This document shows, piece after piece, positions 46,711 through 56,521 of a stretch of 64,000 nucleotides of DNA. Positions within the stretch are counted from its first letter, which is position 1; each line of letters begins with the position of its first letter. The notes beneath the pieces are model-generated. The model did no database searches. It was not told the DNA's origin and saw only the letters and a program-made list of their open reading frames with translations. Both the position numbers and the translations under genes were made by a program. This stretch comes from Paraburkholderia sp. ZP32-5 (GTDB lineage: Bacteria; Pseudomonadota; Gammaproteobacteria; Burkholderiales; Burkholderiaceae): positions 4,278,001 through 4,342,000 of the forward strand of contig NZ_JAJEJP010000001.1 in NCBI RefSeq assembly GCF_021390495.1, read 5' to 3'.

Positions 46711-47819
46711 CGGCTCACCGCGACCTGATTCTTGCCGTCCCGCTTCGCGCGATACAGGCCGACGTCGGCGGCTTCGATCAGCGTCGTCACCGGATCGGAC
46801 GCGGACGGCACCAGTGTCGCCGCGCCGATGCTGATCGTCACGATGCTGCTCGCCGAGCCCGAATGAGCAATGCCGAGGGCTTCGACCGCCAGGCGGATTT
46901 TTTCCGCGAGCAGGCGCAAGCCGCCTGCCGAGGTGCCGGGCAGGACCACCGCGAATTCCTCGCCGCCGAAGCGTGCGGCGAGGTCCGGCGAGCGGCCGAG
47001 GCACGCTTCGATCGTGTGCGCGACGCTCCTGAGCACCTCGTCGCCGGCGACATGCCCGTAGGTGTCGTTGTAGGCCTTGAAATTATCGACGTCGATCATC
47101 AGGAAGCCGACGCCGGTTTTGTCACGCATCGCGCGGCGCCATTCGGCGGCCAGATACTGGTCGAGGTAGCGCCGGTTCGACAGACCCGTCAGACCGTCCG
47201 AATGCGTGAGCCGCTGCAATTCCAGATTGGTCGCGAGCAACTGCTGCTGCGATTGGCGCAACGCGCGATACGCCTCATCGCGTTGCAGCAGGTTCAGATA
47301 CGAACTCGAGTGGTAGCGGATGCGTGCGATCAGCTCGATACGATCCGGCAGCTTCACCAGGTAATCGTTCGCGCCGGCGGCGAAGGCCGCGCTTTTCACC
47401 AGCGGCTCTTCCTTCGTCGATAGCACGATGATCGGGATGTCGCGCGTTGCCGGGTTCTGGCGGTACTGCCGCACCAGCGTCAGGCCGTCGGTGCCCGGCA
47501 TCACGAGGTCCTGCAGAATCACCGTCGCGCGGGTCTGCTCGGCGCACATCAACGCGTCTTCGGGCGACGCGCAGTAGTGGAAGTCGATGCCCGGCTCGTC
47601 GGCCAGCGCCTGGCGCACCGCCTCGGCGATGATCGCCTGGTCGTCGACCAGCAGCACCATGATCGGGCACTCGGCCGCGGGCGGACTGGCGAGGATGCGC
47701 GCGAGCGCGTCGATCGCGCGACTGGGCGCATCCTCAGCGGCAAGCGCCTGCGCCTGTGGGTCCGCTGCGTCTGCGAGAGACTGCGTGGCGGCGTTCCGGG
47801 GCGGTTCTGGATTGTCCAT
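46707..47819 (-). CDS. wspR: Diguanylate cyclase response regulator WspR
   Basis: 370 residues. Receiver domain with phospho-acceptor Asp104 ([13 protein letters not shown]) and an output GGDEF-type domain with GGEEF at 285-289. An intact inhibitory I-site, RSPD (276-279), lies 5 residues before it. It makes c-di-GMP when phosphorylated by WspE, promoting attachment and wrinkly biofilm phenotypes in the Pseudomonas systems. Last gene of wspA-B-C-D-E-F-R; 74 bp separate it from wspF. An N-terminal ~45-residue Ala-rich extension precedes the receiver. Confidence 0.95.
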   Translation of the reverse strand: MDNPEPPRNAATQSLADAADPQAQALAAEDAPSRAIDALARILASPPAAECPIMVLLVDDQAIIAEAVRQALADEPGIDFHYCASPEDALMCAEQTRATVILQDLVMPGTDGLTLVRQYRQNPATRDIPIIVLSTKEEPLVKSAAFAAGANDYLVKLPDRIELIARIRYHSSSYLNLLQRDEAYRALRQSQQQLLATNLELQRLTHSDGLTGLSNRRYLDQYLAAEWRRAMRDKTGVGFLMIDVDNFKAYNDTYGHVAGDEVLRSVAHTIEACLGRSPDLAARFGGEEFAVVLPGTSAGGLRLLAEKIRLAVEALGIAHSGSASSIVTISIGAATLVPSASDPVTTLIEAADVGLYRAKRDGKNQVAVSR

Positions 47820-47893
47820 GTTGTTTAGCCAGAAAGGATGTCGGGAAATTCAGTTGAGCGCTCGGGCTCGGTCACCGTACTTTCGTCGTTTCT

Positions 47894-48910
47894 TCATCGT
47901 TCATCCACCGCGGCCACCAGCGCGGCGGCGATACGCGGCAACGGCAAGATCGCAGCGGCGGCGTCGAGCGCGGCGGCCGCCTTCGGCATCCCATACACCG
48001 CGCTGGTCGCCTCGTTCTGCGCGATCGTGTGATAGCCCTTGGTGCGCATCGCCTTCAGGCCGATCGCGCCGTCGCGGCCCATGCCGGTCAGCAGCACGCC
48101 GATCGCGCGCGCGGGCCAGCGCGCGACCACGCTGTTGAAGAACACGTCGACGGAGGGGCGGTACGGCGTTTCTTCCGGCACGCGCGTATAGCCGAACACG
48201 TTCGGCAATTTCAGATGCAGATGGTCGTTGGTGGCGGCGAGCAGCGCGACGCCGGGCTGCGGCCGGTCGCCTTCACACGCGATGCGCACCGGCAGCGTCG
48301 ACTGCTGGTTCAGCCATTGCGCCATGCCGGCGGCGAATGCCGCGTCGACGTGCTGCACGATCACGATCGCCGCATTGAAATCGCGCGGCAGTCCGCCGAG
48401 CAGTGTCGCGAGCGCGGCCGGCCCGCCCGCCGATGCACCGATCGCGACGAGCGGCATGTCGCCTTGCCGCGCGCGCTCTTTCGTCATCGCGATACCGGCG
48501 CTCTGCGCATGGCGTTCCTTGACGAGCGCGGCGATGCTGTCGATTTTCGCGATCAGCGTCGCGACGCTCCTGTGCGCGTCCGCGCCCGACAGCGACGGCG
48601 TATCCACCGCGTCGAGCGCGCCGGCGCCCATCGCTTCGTACACGCGCCACGCGTTGCCGCCGACGTCGACGGTGACGATCAGGATCGCGCACGGCGCGCG
48701 CGCCATGATGCGGCGCGTTGCCTCGATGCCGTCGACATTCGGCATCACCAGATCCATCAGCACGATGTCGGGCCGCTGCGCGACGCAGAAATCGACCGCC
48801 TGCTGGCCGTCCGTCGCAACCCACAGCACTTCGAAATCGGCGCGCGCGTCGAGCGCGCGGCGCAGCGCTTCGACCGCGAGCGGCATGTCGTTGACGATTC
48901 CAATTTTCAT
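47894..48910 (-). CDS. wspF: WspF, CheB-like methylesterase response regulator
   Basis: 338 residues. Receiver domain with Asp53 (IVLMDLVMPNVDG). CheB methylesterase domain with catalytic Ser in AIGASAGGPAAL, His in VQHVDAAF and Asp in GMGRDGAIGLKAM. WspF removes methyl groups from WspA and resets the pathway; loss of WspF in Pseudomonas gives constitutive c-di-GMP. Starts 5 bp after wspE. Confidence 0.95.
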   Translation of the reverse strand: MKIGIVNDMPLAVEALRRALDARADFEVLWVATDGQQAVDFCVAQRPDIVLMDLVMPNVDGIEATRRIMARAPCAILIVTVDVGGNAWRVYEAMGAGALDAVDTPSLSGADAHRSVATLIAKIDSIAALVKERHAQSAGIAMTKERARQGDMPLVAIGASAGGPAALATLLGGLPRDFNAAIVIVQHVDAAFAAGMAQWLNQQSTLPVRIACEGDRPQPGVALLAATNDHLHLKLPNVFGYTRVPEETPYRPSVDVFFNSVVARWPARAIGVLLTGMGRDGAIGLKAMRTKGYHTIAQNEATSAVYGMPKAAAALDAAAAILPLPRIAAALVAAVDER

Positions 48911-48915
48911 CCGCT

Positions 48916-51345
48916 TTACCCGTAGGCCTCGCCGATCAGATCGCGCACCGCGTCGAGCAGTGCTTCGTCATGGAAACTGCCCTTTGCCAGATAGTAGTCC
49001 GCGCCTGCGTCGAGACCGGCGCGGCGGTCTTCCTCACGATCCTTGTACGACACGATCATCACCGGCAGCGTCTGCAATTGCGGATCGCGCTTGACCAGCG
49101 TCACCAGTTCGATGCCGTCCATGCGCGGCATGTCGATGTCGGTGATCACCAGATCGAAGCTTGCGCCGCGCACCGCGTTCCAGCCGTCCATGCCGTCGAC
49201 GGCGATCGTCACGTCATAGCCGCGCGTCGCGAGCAGCTTGCGCTCCAGCTCGCGCACGGTCAGCGAATCGTCGACCACCAGTACGCGCCGCGCCGCGCGC
49301 TGAGCGGCGCGCGTGCCGCCATGCTGCGCGTGGTTCAGCGTGCCGCCGCTGACCAGACGTTCGACCGAGCGCAGCCAGTCGTCGATGTCGGCGATCAGCA
49401 CCGGGTCGCCGTTTTCCATCAGCGCGCCGGCCGTGATGTTGCGGATCTTGCCGAGCCGCGCGTCGAGCGGCTGCACGACCAGCATGCGCTCGCCGAGAAA
49501 GCGATCGACCACGACGCCATAGGTGCGCGGCCCATCGCCGATCACGACGAGGCAGACCGTGTCGCTGTCGTTCGCGGATGCGGCGGTTTCGAGAATCTGA
49601 TGCGCGGTGACGACGCCGATGCGCCGCGTGTCGAACGCGATGTGCTGATGACCTTCGAGCAGTTCGATATCGGCGCGGCTCACGTGCAGCGTGCGGTTCA
49701 CGTGCGCGAGCGGTATCGCGTATGGCTCGCCCGCGACGTCGACGAGCAGGCTGCGGATCACCGACAGCGTCAGCGGCAATTGCATCTGCATGCGCGTGCC
49801 GGCGCCCGGCTCGTGGGTGATGCGCACGGTGCCGCGCACGCGCTTGACGACGTCGTGCACGACATCGAGCCCGACGCCGCGGCCGGACATGTCGGTGACC
49901 TGATCGCGCAGCGAAAAGCCGGGCAGGAACAGGAATTCGAGCAGTTCGGCTTCGGAGAGTCGCGCGGCGGTTTCCTCGCTGGCGAGCTTCCTGCGCACGA
50001 TCGACGCGCGCAACGCATCGATATCGATGCCGGCACCATCGTCGGATACGGTGATCTGCAGCGCGCCGGCGGCGTGGCGCGCTTCGAGCGTCAGCGTGCC
50101 TTCCTCGGGTTTGCCATGCGCGAGCCGCACGGCCGGCGCCTCGATGCCGTGATCGAGCGCATTGCGCAGCATGTGGCCGAGCGGCGCTTCGAGCAGATCG
50201 AGAATGTCGCGGTCCACCTGGGTCGATGCGCCGATCAGTTGCCAGCGCACCTTCTTGCCGAGCGAGCGCGCGACGTCGCGCACCATTCGCGCGAGGCCGC
50301 CGGTGCCATCGCCGAATGGGCGCATCCGGCATTGCAGCGCGGCGTCGTACAGCTGTTGCGACAGATGCGTCGAGCGGCGATCGAAGCTCTCCAGTTCGCC
50401 GAGGCGCTCGGCGAGCAGTTGCTGCGCTTCGGCCGTGACGCTCCGCAACGCGTCGAGCGCGCTATGGGCGGCCGGATCGAGCGGCAGATCGGCAAGCGTC
50501 TCATGCAGTCGATCGAGCGCGCGGGCGCTGTCGCGTTGCACGCGTTTGACGCGCAACATCGATTGCGCGAACGGTTTTAGCCAGCGCGATTCGACCAGCG
50601 ATTCACCGGACAGCGACAGCAGGCGGTCGAGATTGTCCGCGCGTACGCGGAGCATGCGGTCGGGTTCGGTGGGGGACTGGGCCGATGCGGTTGCGCTTGC
50701 AGGTGCCGCTGAGTGCGGAGGCGAGGGCGGTGCGGTTGCGCTTGCGGGTGAAAGTGTGGACGTCGTCGCTGCGGCTTGTGTCGCAGGCGATGAAGCCGCT
50801 TCGGCTCGCAGTGCGTTGGCGAGCTGATCGAACGTGGCATCGTGAACCGGGGCCGCCCGGACGTTGGCATGGTCGCGCGTCGGAGCCGCTTCGCGCACGG
50901 CGCGAGGCTCGATCGCCGGCACAGACGCTGCACCGCCAGCACCACTGCGATGCGGCGTGACCCCAGCCATATGCGCGTGCAACGCGGCCACGCACTCGCT
51001 GACCGCATCGTGCGCGGCGGCGTCCTCATCGTTGCCGATGCGCGCGACGATATCGACGCCGCGCAGCAACGTGTCGATCCACGCGCCGTCGAGCAGCGCG
51101 CGGTTTTCCTGCGCGGCGACGAAGCAGTCTTCCATCGCGTGCGCGAGTTCGACGCCGACCTGCACGCCAACGATGCGCGCCGCGCCCTTCAGCGAATGCG
51201 CGGCGCGCATGCAGGCTTCGAGCGCGGCGGCATCGGTGGGCGCGCGATCGAGCACGAGCAGGCCATCGTTGAGCACGCGGGCCTGATTGCGCGCTTCTTC
51301 GCGGAACAGGTCGATCAGCGACGGGCGGCGCGGGTCGTCGCTCAT
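48916..51345 (-). CDS. wspE: WspE, hybrid CheA-like histidine kinase
   Basis: 809 residues from the ATG at 51345, which overlaps the wspD stop by 4 bp; the longer frame is spurious. Hpt domain with His50 (MRAAHSLKGAARIVG), a long Ala/Thr/Pro-rich linker, dimerisation and HATPase domain (LRNALDHGIEAPAVRLAH, DMSGRGVGLDVV), a CheW-like domain and a C-terminal receiver (DLVITDIDMPRMDG). It passes phosphate to WspR and WspF. Confidence 0.96.
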   Translation of the reverse strand: MSDDPRRPSLIDLFREEARNQARVLNDGLLVLDRAPTDAAALEACMRAAHSLKGAARIVGVQVGVELAHAMEDCFVAAQENRALLDGAWIDTLLRGVDIVARIGNDEDAAAHDAVSECVAALHAHMAGVTPHRSGAGGAASVPAIEPRAVREAAPTRDHANVRAAPVHDATFDQLANALRAEAASSPATQAAATTSTLSPASATAPPSPPHSAAPASATASAQSPTEPDRMLRVRADNLDRLLSLSGESLVESRWLKPFAQSMLRVKRVQRDSARALDRLHETLADLPLDPAAHSALDALRSVTAEAQQLLAERLGELESFDRRSTHLSQQLYDAALQCRMRPFGDGTGGLARMVRDVARSLGKKVRWQLIGASTQVDRDILDLLEAPLGHMLRNALDHGIEAPAVRLAHGKPEEGTLTLEARHAAGALQITVSDDGAGIDIDALRASIVRRKLASEETAARLSEAELLEFLFLPGFSLRDQVTDMSGRGVGLDVVHDVVKRVRGTVRITHEPGAGTRMQMQLPLTLSVIRSLLVDVAGEPYAIPLAHVNRTLHVSRADIELLEGHQHIAFDTRRIGVVTAHQILETAASANDSDTVCLVVIGDGPRTYGVVVDRFLGERMLVVQPLDARLGKIRNITAGALMENGDPVLIADIDDWLRSVERLVSGGTLNHAQHGGTRAAQRAARRVLVVDDSLTVRELERKLLATRGYDVTIAVDGMDGWNAVRGASFDLVITDIDMPRMDGIELVTLVKRDPQLQTLPVMIVSYKDREEDRRAGLDAGADYYLAKGSFHDEALLDAVRDLIGEAYG

Positions 51346-52058
51346 CCGAGACTCCGGTTCAGCGTGTCGAACAGCGCGTCGGCGTCGAGCAGGCCGACGC
51401 TGATGCCGCGCCACGGCGCGACTGCGCGCGTGTGCGCGGCGGCGCCTGGCGACAGCGTCGCGGGCGGCGCATGGAACGCCGACGGCGCGAAGCGCTGCAC
51501 GCCGTCGACCTGATCGACTGGAAACACCGCATGCTCTTCGTCGCGCGCGACTACCAGCAGACGCGGCAGATCGACGTGCATACGGTCGTCGCGCGCGGTG
51601 CTGCTCTCAGGCTCGAAGCCGAGCAGATGCGCAAGCGACAGGCACACGAGCAATTCGCCCTGCACGTTGACGACGCCGAGCACCGCGCGATGCTGCCGAT
51701 GCGGCAGCGTATGCACGGGCCGCGTTTGCACGATGCGTTTGAAGATTCGCGTGGGCAGCCCGAGCCACTCGCTGCCGATGCGAAAGACGAGGAACGATTC
51801 GCTGGCTTGTTGCTGACTTTGCCGTGCTGCGGAGCTATCGAACGGCGTCGATGTTGGTGTTGGCGTGGCCGCGCGCGCATCGTGCCGCGGCAACTCCGCG
51901 AGCGGCATCGGCTGATCGAGCAGTTTTGCCGCGGCTGCTTCGAACACCGGGCAGTTCAGACAGCGTACATAGTCGGCCAACCGCTCGCACGACGCGTCGC
52001 CGCGCACGCCGATGCGGTTCCAGCAATCGTCGATGCGGATTTCGCCGATCTCACGCAC
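51342..52058 (-). CDS. wspD: WspD, CheW-like coupling protein
   Basis: 238 residues. A Cys-containing N-terminal segment (RLADYVRCLNCPVFEAAA) and a variable linker precede the CheW domain (FLVFRIGSEWLGLPTRIF, HRAVLGVVNVQGELLVCLSLAHLLG). It couples the receptor WspA to WspE. It overlaps wspC by 8 bp and wspE by 4 bp. Position between CheR-like and CheA-like genes is the standard wsp order. Confidence 0.94.
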   Translation of the reverse strand: MREIGEIRIDDCWNRIGVRGDASCERLADYVRCLNCPVFEAAAAKLLDQPMPLAELPRHDARAATPTPTSTPFDSSAARQSQQQASESFLVFRIGSEWLGLPTRIFKRIVQTRPVHTLPHRQHRAVLGVVNVQGELLVCLSLAHLLGFEPESSTARDDRMHVDLPRLLVVARDEEHAVFPVDQVDGVQRFAPSAFHAPPATLSPGAAAHTRAVAPWRGISVGLLDADALFDTLNRSLG

Positions 52059-53508
52059 GGGATGCTCCCTGCGCGCGCGACGCGCGTTGCATCAACAGCC
52101 GCGCGCCGTCGCGATCGCCTTCGAGTTCGAGTAACGTCGCCAGATGCGCGAGCGCTTCCGCATGCCGCGGATCGAGATAGAGTGCCTTGCGATAGTGGCC
52201 GCGCGCGCCGTTGGTGTCGCCGTTTGCATCGGCGAGCACGCCGAGCAGATAGAACGCGTCCGCGTGCGGCGCGTGATGTTCCAGATACGTGTTGATCGCG
52301 GCGGCGGCTTGTTCGAGACGGCCGGCATCGGCGAGTTCGCGCGCGTCGCGCAGCGGATTGCTGGCATCTGCGGCGGGGGCGTTGCCTATTGTGTTGCCTG
52401 CTGCGTTACCTATTGCGTGGCCGTAGGCGTTGAACGATGTATTGGTCGGCGCGTTGAGCGATGCAATGCGCGGTGCAACGACAGGTGCAACGAGCGGCGC
52501 ACTGAACGGCGTGCCGCTACGCACACGAAGCGGATCATCGAAGCGCGCATGCGGCGCGTCACCGTTTCGCCACGTTTGCGGCAACGGCGGCATCATCGCG
52601 AGCGCGGCAGCAGTGGCGAGCGGCGCGGTACGCCCGGCACTCGTGTGCGCGCTGGCGGCGGGCGCGCGCTGAAACGCGAACGCAAGCGGAATCTTCGCGG
52701 ACTGCATGCCATGGCGTATCAGCAGCCCGGTTTCGGCCGGCCCGACGAACAGCGTGCCGTGATCGGCGAGCACGCTTTCGAGCGCCTGCAACGCAATCTG
52801 CTGCGTATCGCGATCGAAGTAGATCAGCACGTTGCGGCAGAACACGAAGTCGTAGACGCCGAGCGCGGCGGCATCGAGCTGCATCAGGTTCGCTTGCGAG
52901 AACCGCACCGTGTCGACGATACGCGGCGCGAGACGCCAGCCGTCTTCGGTGCGGCTGAAGTGCGCGTCGCGAAACCCGAGCGCATTGCCGCGAAACGAAT
53001 TGCGCCCGTAGTGCGCGCGCTGCGCGAGCGCGAGCGAGCGCTCGTTGATATCCATCGCGTCGATGCGGAATTGCGCGGCGTCGAGGCCCGCGTCGAGCAG
53101 GGCCATCGCGATCGTATACGGCTCCTCGCCGGTCGAACACGGCAGACTCAGGATGCGCAGCGGCAACGCGGGGTAATGCGGCTCGGCGCGCGCGTGACGC
53201 TCGTTCAGTCGTTCGTGTGCGAGCCGGGCCAGCGCACGGAACGCGTCGGCGTCGCGGAAAAACCAGGTCTCCGGCACGGTCGCCGCTTCGACCAGCGCCT
53301 GCAGTAGAGCCGGTGAGCACTGCACCGCGCTCCAGTAGTCGGCCAGCGTCGCGTCGTCGCGCCCGTCCGCGCGCCAGGCGGCCGCATGCTGATCGACCAC
53401 GCGCTCGATCGTCCGATGACCGAGCGAGCTGGCGTCGAGCCCCATCGTCCGATGCAGCAGCGCGGCGAAGTGGCGATAGAGCGGCGCGTTGTCGTGATGC
53501 GCGTTCAT
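52051..53508 (-). CDS. wspC: WspC, CheR-like methyltransferase with TPR tail
   Basis: 485 residues from the ATG at 53508, overlapping the wspB stop by four bases. The N-terminal CheR methyltransferase has ILSLPCSTGEEPYTIAMALLD and DFVFCRNVLIYFDRDTQ. An Asn/Ala/Pro-rich linker (about residues 320-400) joins it to C-terminal TPR repeats (DAFYLLGVLADANGDTNGARGHYRKALYLDP). It methylates WspA glutamates and thereby adapts the pathway. Confidence 0.94.
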   Translation of the reverse strand: MNAHHDNAPLYRHFAALLHRTMGLDASSLGHRTIERVVDQHAAAWRADGRDDATLADYWSAVQCSPALLQALVEAATVPETWFFRDADAFRALARLAHERLNERHARAEPHYPALPLRILSLPCSTGEEPYTIAMALLDAGLDAAQFRIDAMDINERSLALAQRAHYGRNSFRGNALGFRDAHFSRTEDGWRLAPRIVDTVRFSQANLMQLDAAALGVYDFVFCRNVLIYFDRDTQQIALQALESVLADHGTLFVGPAETGLLIRHGMQSAKIPLAFAFQRAPAASAHTSAGRTAPLATAAALAMMPPLPQTWRNGDAPHARFDDPLRVRSGTPFSAPLVAPVVAPRIASLNAPTNTSFNAYGHAIGNAAGNTIGNAPAADASNPLRDARELADAGRLEQAAAAINTYLEHHAPHADAFYLLGVLADANGDTNGARGHYRKALYLDPRHAEALAHLATLLELEGDRDGARLLMQRASRAQGASRA

Positions 53509-53981
53509 GCATGCGCCTCGGGAAAGAGCAGCAGCTGCACGTCGCCGGGCAGCAGTTCTTCGACGCGGATCCACTGCACGAGGCCGCCCGCTTCGCTCGC
53601 GACCGGGCCGAGATAGCGCGCATGCGGCATATCGATGCCGGTCGGGTGAAACGCATCGGGTTCCAGCCGGATCGTGCGGGTCGCGCCTTCGAGCAGCAGC
53701 GCGAGCAGACGCACACGGCCCGCATGCGGATAGCGCACCAGCACGACGCGCGTCGACATCAGCCGCGCGGCGGGGCGGCCGAGCGCGAGTGCCGGCACAT
53801 CGATCACCGGCAGCGGCGCGCCGTCATATTCGAGCACGCCCGCGACCCACGACGGCGCGCCGGGGATCGTCTTCGGCGGCGCATGTGGATCGAGCGGCAT
53901 CATGCGCTCCACCTGCGTCGCGTCGATCACGTAGCGTTCGTTGTCGAGCGTGAAGAGGATGAAGAGCATCGGCGTGGGCAC
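53505..53981 (-). CDS. wspB: WspB, CheW-like coupling protein
   Basis: 158 residues with a complete CheW domain (FILFTLDNERYVIDATQVERMMP, GAPSWVAGVLEYDGAPLPVIDV). The second of two couplers in the operon, between the receptor and the methyltransferase. It starts 46 bp after wspA and overlaps wspC by four bases. Confidence 0.93.
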   Translation of the reverse strand: MPTPMLFILFTLDNERYVIDATQVERMMPLDPHAPPKTIPGAPSWVAGVLEYDGAPLPVIDVPALALGRPAARLMSTRVVLVRYPHAGRVRLLALLLEGATRTIRLEPDAFHPTGIDMPHARYLGPVASEAGGLVQWIRVEELLPGDVQLLLFPEAHA

Positions 53982-54027
53982 AAACGTGGGTGAGCGAGTG
54001 CGGTCGAGGCTGATCGCGCGAGCGGCG

Positions 54028-55653
54028 TCAGGCCATCACCTTGAAGCGCGACACGCCGGTGCGCAGGCTGTTGGCGACGTGCGTCAGATCGTCGATGGCC
54101 TGGGTCGACTGCCGCAACGATTCCGCCGTCTGCTGCGCGGCTTCGGACAGTTGCGTCAACGCCTGGGTGATCTGCTCGGCGCCGGTCGCCTGCGTCTGCA
54201 TCCCCTCGTTGACCATCGAGAAGCGCGGCGCGAGCTGCTGCACCTGCTCGATGATCTGCGTCAGATGGCCGCCGACGTTCTGCACGTCGTGCATGCCGCG
54301 GCGCACTTCCTCGGAGAACTTGTCCATGCCCATCACGCCGGCGGCCACCGCCGACTGGATCTCCTTGACCATCTGTTCGATGTCGTAGGTGGCGACCGCG
54401 GTCTGGTCGGCGAGGCGGCGGATTTCGGTGGCGACGACCGCGAAGCCGCGGCCGTATTCGCCGGCTTTTTCCGCTTCGATCGCCGCGTTCAGCGACAGCA
54501 GATTGGTCTGATCCGCAACCTTCGTGATCGTCGCGACGACCTGGTTGATGTTGCTCGCCTTCTCGTTGAGGATCGCCAGTTTCGCGTTGACCGAGCCCGC
54601 TGCTTCCATCACGTGGCGCATCGTGTCTTCCATGCGCGCGAGGCCCGCATGGCCGGTGCCGGCAAGCGATGCCGACTGGCCCGCTACTTCCGACACCTCG
54701 TTCATCGTGCGCAGCAGATCGCGCGAGGTTGCGAAGATCTCGCGCGACGTCGCGCCGATTTCAGTGGTGGTGGCGGCGGTTTCGTTCGCGGTGGCCTGCT
54801 GCTCGCGCGAGGTCGCGGCGATTTCAGTGACCGACGTCGTGACCTGTACCGCCGATTTCTGCGCCTGGCCGACCAGCGCGGTCAGCTCGTCGGTCATGCG
54901 GTTAAAGCCCGCTTCGAGCGCGCCGATTTCATCCGAGCGCTGCAGTTGCAGACGCTGCGTCAGATCGCCGGTACGCATCACGTCGACCACCTGCAGCACC
55001 TTCGCCATCGGCACGGTGACCGCGCGCAGCAGCCAGTAGCCGGCCAGCGCAGCGGCGATCGCGGCGAGCAGCAGCATCACCAGCAGCACGATGCGGGTCG
55101 TCTCGACCGACTTGCGGATGCTTTCGGTGGACTGGTCCGCATAGCGTTTGTTGTCCTCGACGAGCTTGCGCACCGCCAGCCGGCCACGTTCCCAGACCGG
55201 CGTGAGTTGCGTATTGAAGATGCGCGCGGCGTTGTCCTTCGAGCCCGGCAGGCTGTTGAGCAGCGCGGCCTGCAGCGGTGCGTACTGCGTACCCATCTGA
55301 CGGAATTCGTTGAAGAGATCGCGATCGGTCGCGCGAAACACCGTCGAGCCGTAGTTGTCGATGAGTTTCTGCAGCGCCTGCTGCGTCTCCTGCAAACGCG
55401 CCATGTCGCGCTTGACGGCATCGGCGTCCGCGTCGACGAAGATCAGGCGCTGCGTGATCGAATAGTTTTCGAACCACGCCGCGCGCATTTCGGTCGCGTA
55501 GAAGAGGCCAGGCATCGAGTCTTGCTGCTGGCTGTTCGCATCGCTGTCGATGCCGCCGAGCTGTTCGAATGTAACGATCGCCATGGCCAGCATCACGATC
55601 AGCACGACCCCGAAGCTGCACAGAATCCGTCGCCGGATGGTCCATTGTTTCAC
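54028..55653 (-). CDS. wspA: WspA, methyl-accepting chemotaxis-type surface receptor
   Basis: 541 residues from a GTG at 55653 (preceded by a G-rich ribosome-site-like run); the longer frame to 55767 adds 38 non-conserved residues. Two membrane helices (about 10-30 and near 185-210) flank a periplasmic four-helix domain. HAMP, methylation helices and signalling hairpin follow, with EYGRGFAVVATEIRRLADQT. In Pseudomonas WspA is placed laterally and responds to surface contact. First gene of the operon. Confidence 0.94.
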   Translation of the reverse strand: MKQWTIRRRILCSFGVVLIVMLAMAIVTFEQLGGIDSDANSQQQDSMPGLFYATEMRAAWFENYSITQRLIFVDADADAVKRDMARLQETQQALQKLIDNYGSTVFRATDRDLFNEFRQMGTQYAPLQAALLNSLPGSKDNAARIFNTQLTPVWERGRLAVRKLVEDNKRYADQSTESIRKSVETTRIVLLVMLLLAAIAAALAGYWLLRAVTVPMAKVLQVVDVMRTGDLTQRLQLQRSDEIGALEAGFNRMTDELTALVGQAQKSAVQVTTSVTEIAATSREQQATANETAATTTEIGATSREIFATSRDLLRTMNEVSEVAGQSASLAGTGHAGLARMEDTMRHVMEAAGSVNAKLAILNEKASNINQVVATITKVADQTNLLSLNAAIEAEKAGEYGRGFAVVATEIRRLADQTAVATYDIEQMVKEIQSAVAAGVMGMDKFSEEVRRGMHDVQNVGGHLTQIIEQVQQLAPRFSMVNEGMQTQATGAEQITQALTQLSEAAQQTAESLRQSTQAIDDLTHVANSLRTGVSRFKVMA

Positions 55654-55973
55654 GTGCCCGCCCCCTGCTTTTTGGCTTTGTTCGATCCGTTGTATCAATT
55701 GCCGCGAACCGGATCGTTGAATCGGAAGCTCGCTGTTACCCGCACTTCGCTCGCTTTTTTCCGACAATTCATCCGGCGAATTCTACATGGATCACCGCGG
55801 GGTTTTGGAATGATCGACGTGTGAAAAAAGCAGATACGCGAATAGCGCGGCGCGCTGCCGGTCGCACGAATGAAGTGCCTGTTACAGAGTTAATGTTCGG
55901 TTACCACTTGCAGCATCTATTTCCGTGCGCGCCCCTCACAATCCGTTCCATGCCTGAACGGCGGGAGCTCAAC
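55654..55973. other. Intergenic region between wspA and a plus-strand exported-protein gene
   Basis: About 320 bp with the divergent promoters of wspA and the glycine/proline-rich protein. I could not define a promoter pair or operator. Confidence 0.4.
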
Positions 55974-56303
55974 ATGAAAAAGATCGCAGTGGCGTTGGTG
56001 ATGGCGGGTAGTCTGAGCGTGGCGGGGCAAGCGTCCGCGCACGGACATGGTGGCGATGTGGTGGGCGCACTGATCGGCGGCGCGGTGCTCGGCGCGGTCG
56101 TGACGTCCGCGTTGAATCCGGCGCCTGTGGTCGCTTATCAGCAGCCGGTTTATGCGCAGCCGGCGTATCAGCCTGCGCCGGTCTATGCGGGGCCGCCGCC
56201 CGGATATTGTTATGACCAGTACCAGCGCGCGTATGTCGCGTGCAGTGCGCCGCCGGCAGGGGCGTACGGCTATGCGCCTTCCCAACCTCAGCCGGCGTGG
56301 TGA
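55974..56303 (+). CDS. Small exported Gly/Tyr/Pro-rich protein of unknown function
   Basis: 109 residues from the ATG at 55974, with GGGAG six bases upstream. The signal peptide is MKKIAVALVMAGSLSVAGQA-SA, followed by HGHGGDVVGALIGGAVLGAVV, a glycine-zipper-like segment. A Tyr/Pro/Gln-rich tail (QPVYAQPAYQPAPVYAGPPP) includes two Cys near the end. Likely a periplasmic or envelope protein. Family not recognised with confidence. Followed by a terminator. Confidence 0.85.
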   Translation: MKKIAVALVMAGSLSVAGQASAHGHGGDVVGALIGGAVLGAVVTSALNPAPVVAYQQPVYAQPAYQPAPVYAGPPPGYCYDQYQRAYVACSAPPAGAYGYAPSQPQPAW

Positions 56304-56313
56304 TCACGCAGAC

Positions 56314-56345
56314 AAAAAGGCCGTCGCCCGAGCGACGGCCTTTTT
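56314..56345. terminator. Bidirectional terminator between convergent small genes
   Basis: AAAAAGGCCGTCGC CCGA GCGACGGCCTTTTT: a perfect 14-bp stem with A and T runs. It serves the plus-strand exported-protein gene and the minus-strand small membrane-protein gene. Confidence 0.9.
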
Positions 56346-56359
56346 GATTTCACGCACCC

Positions 56360-56521
56360 TCAGTGTTTGTGGTGCAGCCACTCCGCGTAATGCGTGTCGA
56401 GCCAGCGCTCGAGCTTAGGCGGCCTGGACGGGTCGTGGCGACGGGACGCCATCCAGATGGCAAAGCCGACCACCAGCATGACGGCGGGCCCCATCAGATA
56501 GGCGAGCAGCGATTCAGACAT
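56360..56521 (-). CDS. Small membrane protein of unknown function
   Basis: 53 residues from the ATG at 56521 (MSESLLAYLMGPAVMLVVGF), with GGAGG 6 bases upstream. A single membrane helix (about 7-27) is followed by a basic, Trp-containing cytoplasmic tail (RHDPSRPPKLERWLDTHYAEWLHHKH). Good ribosome site and terminator support a real gene. No family recognised. Confidence 0.75.
   Translation of the reverse strand: MSESLLAYLMGPAVMLVVGFAIWMASRRHDPSRPPKLERWLDTHYAEWLHHKH

Noticed and set aside
53941..55824. Long plus-strand open frame opposite wspA
   Set aside because: Arg/His/Asp-rich shadow of a well-supported chemoreceptor; no motif of its own.
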